Shown: one piece after another, positions 57,634 through 64,000 of the stretch
How the letters are laid out: every line of letters begins with the position of its first letter
Position numbering within the stretch: position 1 is the stretch's first letter
NCBI GenBank assembly: GCA_028564705.1
Contig: JAPXFQ010000251.1
Coordinates: 1-64,000, forward strand
Source of the DNA: Apricaphanius iberus
Lineage: Eukaryota; Chordata; Actinopteri; Cyprinodontiformes; Aphaniidae
Reading direction: 5' to 3'
Length of the DNA: 64,000 bases
Notes under the pieces: model-generated
Seen by the model: the letters and a program-made list of their open reading frames with translations, nothing else
What the model was told of the DNA's origin: nothing
Database searches by the model: none
Translations under genes and position numbers: made by a program

Positions 57634-60600
57634 CTGAACAGACACACGAACAAAATGTTATGTGAAATCTATACAAGGTTTTTAATGGATTATGGATCTG
57701 AAGTGCATGAAACTATGCAGATAACTGTGTCTAGATGAGCTATGCAATACAAAACACACACATGTGCATGCATATAAATAGTTCTGGGTTATACAGCTGA
57801 TCTTGAGATAAACTTTCTCCATGCAGTTCCAGGAGGAAAGCACCGATTACAGGAGAGTAAGCATGGTTTACTTATGTTTGAGTATGTAATGCATTTGTGC
57901 ATATGACAGAATAGGAGAAGGAGGGTGACGCAACCTTGATAGTTTCCCAGTCCACTACAGAACCAACATACAGTATCTACAGATAAACTAACTGACCTAA
58001 AACTAACAGCTGATGTAGTACTCCTTAGGAACGAAATAAGGGGTGTTTTTCATACATAGGGAGACCATGCGCGAATACTAAAAATCAGAGGGTACAAACT
58101 GATTGGGCAAACTACTAGAGTTTGACATTTTACTTTGATCTAAAGTTAATAAGCTTTATAGTTGTCATTGTCTTAGAATATGTCAGAAAGCAAATGCTCA
58201 TTTGGGACTGCAAGTATATTTGAGAATAACGCTGGAGTACTTTTATTTACACCAGATTCTTAAAGCAGTTTTGCTTATGATGGATGTTTTACATTCCTTC
58301 AATCATTATTCAAATTAAAATAGAGTGCCACAAACAGTAAGATTATCTGTATCACCAAAAAGGTAAATTACTTTTAATTTGTATTACCCATCGATTATAT
58401 AATGCTTTTTTTTAAACACTGAAAATCACCTCATCGCTGCAGACATTCTTTTAGTTTACATCGAGTTCATTATTCCTCTTGAACATTTTTCCTTTTCGTC
58501 ATATTAGGAAAATGATGTGTTTTTAAAAATACATTCAAACTAAAATGTGTAAAGTGTGGCATGCATATGTTTTCTGTTCCCCAAGTAATTACATTTTCTA
58601 CAGAACCTCACTTCCCTGCAAATAAAGTTGCTGTTGTTTTTTTTGAGTAACTGGCCTACACATTTATATTATCCAGGAGTTGTTCATTCATCTCTACAAA
58701 AAAACTTAAGATCAATCGGATTGGAAGGAGAGCTACTGTTAGGATCACTTTTCATATGTTGCAGGGCCTTTAATTTAGCTATTCCAGCATGTTAATATGC
58801 CTTGATTTAAGCTCGTCCATTGTAGCTTTGGCTCTATATTATAAAGTCATTGTCCTCTTGGAAGGAGACCCTCTATCTTGTCTTCCTCTGTTTACTTGTA
58901 TTTAGCTCTGGCTATCTTTCTGTTAACTCTGAATGGCTTACCTGATTCTGCTGAAGAAAAGCAATGCTACAACAGGATGCTTGCATCACCTTTTTTACTG
59001 CTGTGATGGTACCCTCAAAGCGATTTGGACTTTTAGTCTTATTATATAAATCTCAACAAAGTACATTGGATTTGTGGCTGTAACCTGTCAGATTGTTACA
59101 GAAAAGTTCAAGGTGTATGAAAACTTTTCAAAAGCACTGTATTACCAGTGATATTTTAAGGCGCATTCTTATAAAGGTCCATTTAATAACAAATAATGTT
59201 AAAATATTTGTTCCCTCCCGAATTTTGGCAGTAATCCACAACCATATTTCAGCATAATGTTATCTATTATCCCAGTGTTTAAATAAAAAGCCAATTCTGA
59301 ACTAAAAGGCACAGCTTTATATAACAGAAGTTAAAATATATACATACAACATATATTAGTTTGCCATGAAAGGAAAAGAATTGCCAACTTTGAAGAGGAA
59401 AAGAGGCAGAGGAAGATGAGAGGGAGAAAAAGCAGGAGTGTGGCAATGTATGTTTTTTGTAAACATCCTCAGATCTTGTGCCAAGGACTTCCTGTGAACT
59501 ACCCTACAATTCAGCAAAGAAAAAAAAGAATGCTCTCTACTATTTGTGTTCCTACACATAAAAAAACCCTAAAGTGTAACAAGCCCACACACACCAGGAT
59601 GGATGAAATACTGCTCCCCAAAACAGCGACGATTACAGCACATGGGGAACCACCACAACCACTCTGCTTGACACCTCCTGCCATTTCCTATAGTGGATCA
59701 TCCTCAACCTATAATAATCTTTTAATACCCCAAAAGAGTCACCTGAAATAGCTTTCATAATAACGCACTTTATCGCTTTTCATTTCTTTTCCTTCCTTTT
59801 GGTTTTCAAACTCTTTTATGTCTTCATCTGTTTTTTCCTAAATTGTGTACCTTGTCTTGGTCTTTTCCTTTTTTCTTTTCGGCCCTTCTGCTGATCCATG
59901 CCCTCTGATCCTATCTTTTTTTAATCTCACTTCCTGTCTTTTCCATTCTTCACTCCAACTTGTTGCAAATAGGGGAAAGCAAATGGAGCACTGCCCTGCA
60001 CAGCTTCCTCTAATTCAGCAGCAGTTTCCTTTCTGAGGACGTTTCCTTTGCTGCTTTGACACCCTCATTGCCTCCAACAATCCTCCGTCTCATAGTCACA
60101 GCCATGCCTGCAACTACCCTCATAACCTCTATCCATGCGCAAACATCCATAAATAAACCCATATATCGGCTCTTTATTTTCTTTTATGTAGATATGGGCT
60201 AGACAGTCACTGACTATTTTCCATTACTAGTGTAGACAAAGCAAATGGCCATTTGTTATCACAATATCTGATAAAATTAAAATTATTATTTTTTATCATT
60301 TCATCAGAATAAAGGATTTCTTTATTGTTACAGAGGAATGTTGGAATAAAATGAACACATACAAACACATTTTCTTGAGTCTGCTGTCTCTGTCTTTCGA
60401 AAACAGTTCCTTTTTATTCTTTTGTTCCTCCTCATTATTAGTCCCCACAGGCAAGAATCACCTCTCCTCAGGTGAGCCCTTTCCAGGGCAGGCCAGTACA
60501 AGCCTGTGGCTTTGTTTGCTTTTGGTTAAAGCAAAACAGCAAGCTTTGTCAAGCCCCTTTTTGGATTATCTACCCTTTTCATCTACAGATTTTTTTTTTT

Positions 60601-63205
60601 TTGCAGCATCCTATTTGAACATCATGGTTGACCTAAAAAGATAAGCTAAACCCTGACATTGTAGGTTTAATTTTTTATTTTTTTGCTTTTTTGAACTAGA
60701 TCCTTGGAAATACTTTCTACCATGACTATTCCATATTTTGATGAATTAACTTCATGTATCCACATTTCTCTTAAAAACTTAATTGAAACAGGATGGGGTG
60801 TGAAATATACTGTTTGCCCTGCGTCTGGAGCATTTACGACAAAGAGGGAGCCATCTAGACTAATGAAAACAGTCTATTAACTGAGGCTTTAGATCTTCCT
60901 ATACATACAAATTATATTTTAGTTCACCACATCCACTTGGGGTCTGAAATTCTACCTTACTCTTAGCCTGCTCTACAGTACATGATGTTTAACATCAAAA
61001 TTGGTGTCATGAGATGCAGTTAAAGAACAAGAACCCAGATACAGGTGGCAAAAATGAAGTTTCTCTGTGGGGTGGCTGGACTGACGTGGCCATAGAATAA
61101 ATGGAAGAGAACTGTCATCCAGGTGGAGCTTGGAGTGGAACTCCAGTGGACGGATGGACAGATACTTGTGTGTATCATGTCCTTTTTTAATTTACTGACT
61201 GGGTTTGGCTTTTAAAGCATGATGACTGTATTTTACATTACCACTGCTGAACTGATAATCCATCTCAAACACAATGTACGTGGGTCATTTTGTTACTTAA
61301 ATATTTGACCATTGCCATTTGTGTCTGCATTTTAAAGTATCTTATTTTGGTCCCTAGCTGAAGGAAGGAAGCTCCTGACAGTGGTAGCCTTGAGCTGAAA
61401 AACAAATTGATAATCAAAAATGAAATGAGGACAAAGGATTGTCCCTCTGTCTAATAACCTTTACCCTAACTTGTAACTTATTTGGTTGAGAAAGATTCAC
61501 TCTTGATTTGGGCACTGGACTCTCTGTCTTTCTTATTTTGTATTTTGGTATCTCATAAAGCCCCCTCCCCATGCATTCCACTCTAACCCTCTCCTCCTCC
61601 CACCTGACAAAGGCAGCATTGTATCAGAAATGCTGTTGAATATGGAGCCAGTCTCAGTGTGCCTCATATTGAGCTATTCATTCAACCATTATTCATATTC
61701 ATTAGATTTAATATGATTTCTTTTCTCCTCCATGTGTCACAACTTCCCCACTCCCTGTGTGTGAAATAGCACCTAGAACATTAATGTAGTGAGATATAAA
61801 CAGGGAAGTGTCTATGTTTTGGTAAAATGCCTGTAAGCTGATTATCGCTATCTGACCTTGATCACCTGCTAGAAAAGCCCTCAAATGTTCGCCATACTCA
61901 AACTCTCTCACACTCCTTGTGTCATTGGGAAAGGTCCAAGATCCTTGCAGGAAAGACAGTGCATTGTTGTTGCAGCTGATTCAAAGGTGGAGGAAATCAA
62001 ACTTGAATGTGTGTGCCTGTCCTATGGAAAAGCCCAGATTACTTCTTCTCCCATATGCAGGGGATCAAGTGATGTTTGCTTTCCAAAGGGGCAGGAAATG
62101 GCCAAGAGACAAGGAAGGACAGTGGTTTGTAGAGGGAAACACTGCTATATTCAAGCTTTTGAAGAGAGCTGAACTTTAACTTTCAAGAGAAAACTGAAAC
62201 AAAAAATGGGCAATTAGTTAAAATCACATAAAAGAAACACTGATTATACAAGACACCACAAGCTATGAAAATAACAGATAAAAATATATATTTTTAAAAA
62301 CTGGATGACAAGAAATGTTTCAAGTACCAACACTGGTCTGACTGCACTAAAGACCACTTCTGAACCCAACACAGACAGACAAAATATATGTGCACTAAAC
62401 TACCATCTTCTTTAAACTCTTTGAAATGACAGACATTAAAAGCAGAAACAGACACCAGCTGTTACCATGTCTTGGTTTTATGTGGCTTGAAAGTTTTTCC
62501 TAATATCTATATCACACAAAGGGCCAAGGTGAAGGTTTCATATTGATTGTGTTTTTCTGTTGCTATTTTTTTTAACCATAACAGCTTAATCAAACTTTAC
62601 CAAATAAAAATTAATAAGTTATTCACAATTACAAGAGCATGAAATCCTGTTGGATACATTTTCCATTAGGGATCAAAAGCCATAGTTAGAAGCATAATCT
62701 CCACATTATTACTGTTTATAATTCCCTACGTATTTAGACTTTGACATTAAAAGAAAATTATGAACTTAAATAAATATACAGAGCATACGGTTTAAATTCA
62801 AAAAGTATAAAAAGAAGTGGAAATCTTCATTCATGTGCATTTGAAAAACCAGAAAAAAGAAACTGCACCCCTATACTTTCAGGAAAGTTTCATGAAATCT
62901 TACTTTTGTGAACAAAAACAATAGGAATATGTAATTTTGACATCCTTTACTGTACGTATTGTACTTAGCTGTGTCTCTGTATTTGCATGACTAATTCACG
63001 TGAAACAATTTCTTTCGAAAAATGCCACAAAGTTATTGGTCACTTATGGTATTCTGGGTTTTAAAATGCTGAATAATTATCAGTAAATGGCATTAAAAAT
63101 GAATAATGACAAATTTCTTTCTAATTCTCATAAATTGCGATGGTAAAAACTCCAAGAATGCTAAATTGTTGGGGTTTTTCCCCCCTCAAATAAATTCGCG
63201 CTTAC
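57634..63205. other. Region upstream of phldb2 exon 1 (probable intron 1)
   Basis: AT-rich. A Tc1-like fragment occupies about 58690-59145. Open frames at 59416-59751 and 61885-62179 are not recognised and have no splice support. If the exon at 63206 is real this is intron 1, about 5.6 kb. Confidence 0.45.
58690..59145 (-). mobile_element. Decayed Tc1/mariner-like transposon fragment
   Basis: Contains AGATCAATCGGATTGGAAGG, CATTGTCCTCTTGGAAGGAG and GTGGCTGTAACCTGTCAGAT and ends near TCAAAAGCACTG, in the order expected for the inverted orientation of the fish Tc1-like family. Confidence 0.55.
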
Positions 63206-63560
63206 CATTACTGACGCGCAATTGGTCACTTCTCTCATCGCGCAGAAATGGACCGATCAGTCCAAGATCTTGAACTCTTCCAAATGTTAAGCTTCTGACA
63301 CTTTACTTATTCCCATGATATTAGCCACACACACATCTAAGAAAAATCCTGCGATCCAACGCTGCATCCACGCTCACCAGTGGAAGTCACAAACAGACGC
63401 AAAAGCTAAGGGGGGGAAAAAGGCCGGCGGCCTGAGCCGACTGCGACGTGTAGAGGAATGCAACAACAGCTGGAAGCAGAGTTGGACAGGGAACAAGGGG
63501 TGGGAGTCTCTCCTCCCCTGCTCTGTTCCTTACACCATCACACAGACAGAGAGCATAATG
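63206..63560 (-). promoter_or_regulatory. phldb2: Candidate phldb2 first exon and promoter region
   Basis: On the minus strand CCAATTGCGCGTCAGTAATG is followed by the donor GTAAGCGC. Spliced to the exon at 57633, the ATG at 63208-63206 would be in frame, adding one residue plus E-S-E-I before the Met at 57621. The surrounding 350 bases are richer in CpG than the rest of the window, as expected of a promoter. This is inference; the real first exon could also lie outside the window. Confidence 0.35.
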
Positions 63561-64000
63561 TGCAGGTGTTAACAGACCTATGCTTGACCTCCCATGAATG
63601 AAAAAGGCTGAAAAAGAATAGTGAGCCAGACAAAGTAGCTATGGGAGACAGGGGGAGGGCAGAGAGACATAGCATTCCTTCACCCTTACTTGGTTTGGCA
63701 GCTGGAGATAAGAAACCAAGATAAGAGTGTTTGGGCCATTCATACTATGACAGGACTGCAGTCAGGACATAATCCAGCTCTCAAACTGGAGACAATTTCT
63801 TAGTAAATAAGTTAGAGATCAAAACAATTTCAGATGAAGCTGCAGGTAATAGTTAAATCTAAACGAATTCCCCACAACAAATGATTTATGTCTTTACTAA
63901 ACATATGAAAGCAAACAGCTGTTAGGATTTGTGTTTATTTTTCTCTCTCTTTGTTTTAAGGAATTAAATGTTCCTCTGAAGAGATGATAAAAAGTTAAAA
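63561..64000. other. Gene-free right edge of the window
   Basis: No gene recognised. If phldb2 starts at 63.2-63.5 kb this is its upstream flank. Confidence 0.4.

Noticed and set aside
61885..62179. Two overlapping frames of 86-95 codons
   Set aside because: No homology, two alternative frames over the same bases, and AT-rich intronic surroundings.

Overview
The window is vertebrate nuclear DNA, almost certainly from a ray-finned (teleost) fish. It is AT-rich and intron-rich, and full of fish-type repeats: a BEL/Pao retrotransposon, an endogenous retrovirus remnant, Tc1-like DNA transposons, several non-LTR retrotransposon fragments and small terminal-inverted-repeat elements. One well-formed protein-coding gene is present. 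I see no tRNA, rRNA, CRISPR or bacterial-type system.

Region 1-9 kb is a nest of LTR elements. A nearly full-length BEL/Pao element (1-7669; only a few bases of its 5' LTR lie outside the window) has one frameshift and sits inside the env gene of an older endogenous retrovirus. The env 3' part and a probable LTR follow at 7670-8850. Region 9-20.5 kb is intergenic. It holds a purine-rich patch, an orphan rootletin-like coiled-coil exon, a 5'-truncated L1-type fragment that has lost its reverse transcriptase active site, a 21-unit 30-bp minisatellite flanked by two copies of a dispersed repeat, a non-autonomous Tc1-like element and a short LTR-like element.

Region 20.5-57.6 kb (possibly to 63.2 kb) is one minus-strand gene, phldb2 (LL5-beta). 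I reconstructed 25 coding exons. Their splice phases all agree and they sum to an intact frame of about 1500 codons. The order is: short N-terminus, FHA domain (exons 2-5), Ser/Pro-rich linker (exons 6-8), coiled coils (exons 9-14), low-complexity linker (exons 15-20), basic coiled coil (exons 21-22) and C-terminal PH domain (exons 23-25). Mammalian PHLDB2, as I remember it, has no annotated FHA domain, so this architecture deserves attention. Candidate alternative first exons occur near 51.2 kb (would give a protein without FHA) and 25.0 kb (would give a PH-only protein); a candidate start exon lies at 63.2 kb.

The introns carry most of the remaining repeats: two adjacent terminal-inverted-repeat elements (38.5-39.7 kb), a twice-interrupted LINE (43.3-44.5 kb), two oppositely oriented LINE ends (45.7-46.8 kb), a small retroposed insertion with a perfect 16-bp target duplication (52.9-53.1 kb), a 0.5-kb foldback element inside another repeat (54.5-55.0 kb), and several decayed Tc1-like copies.
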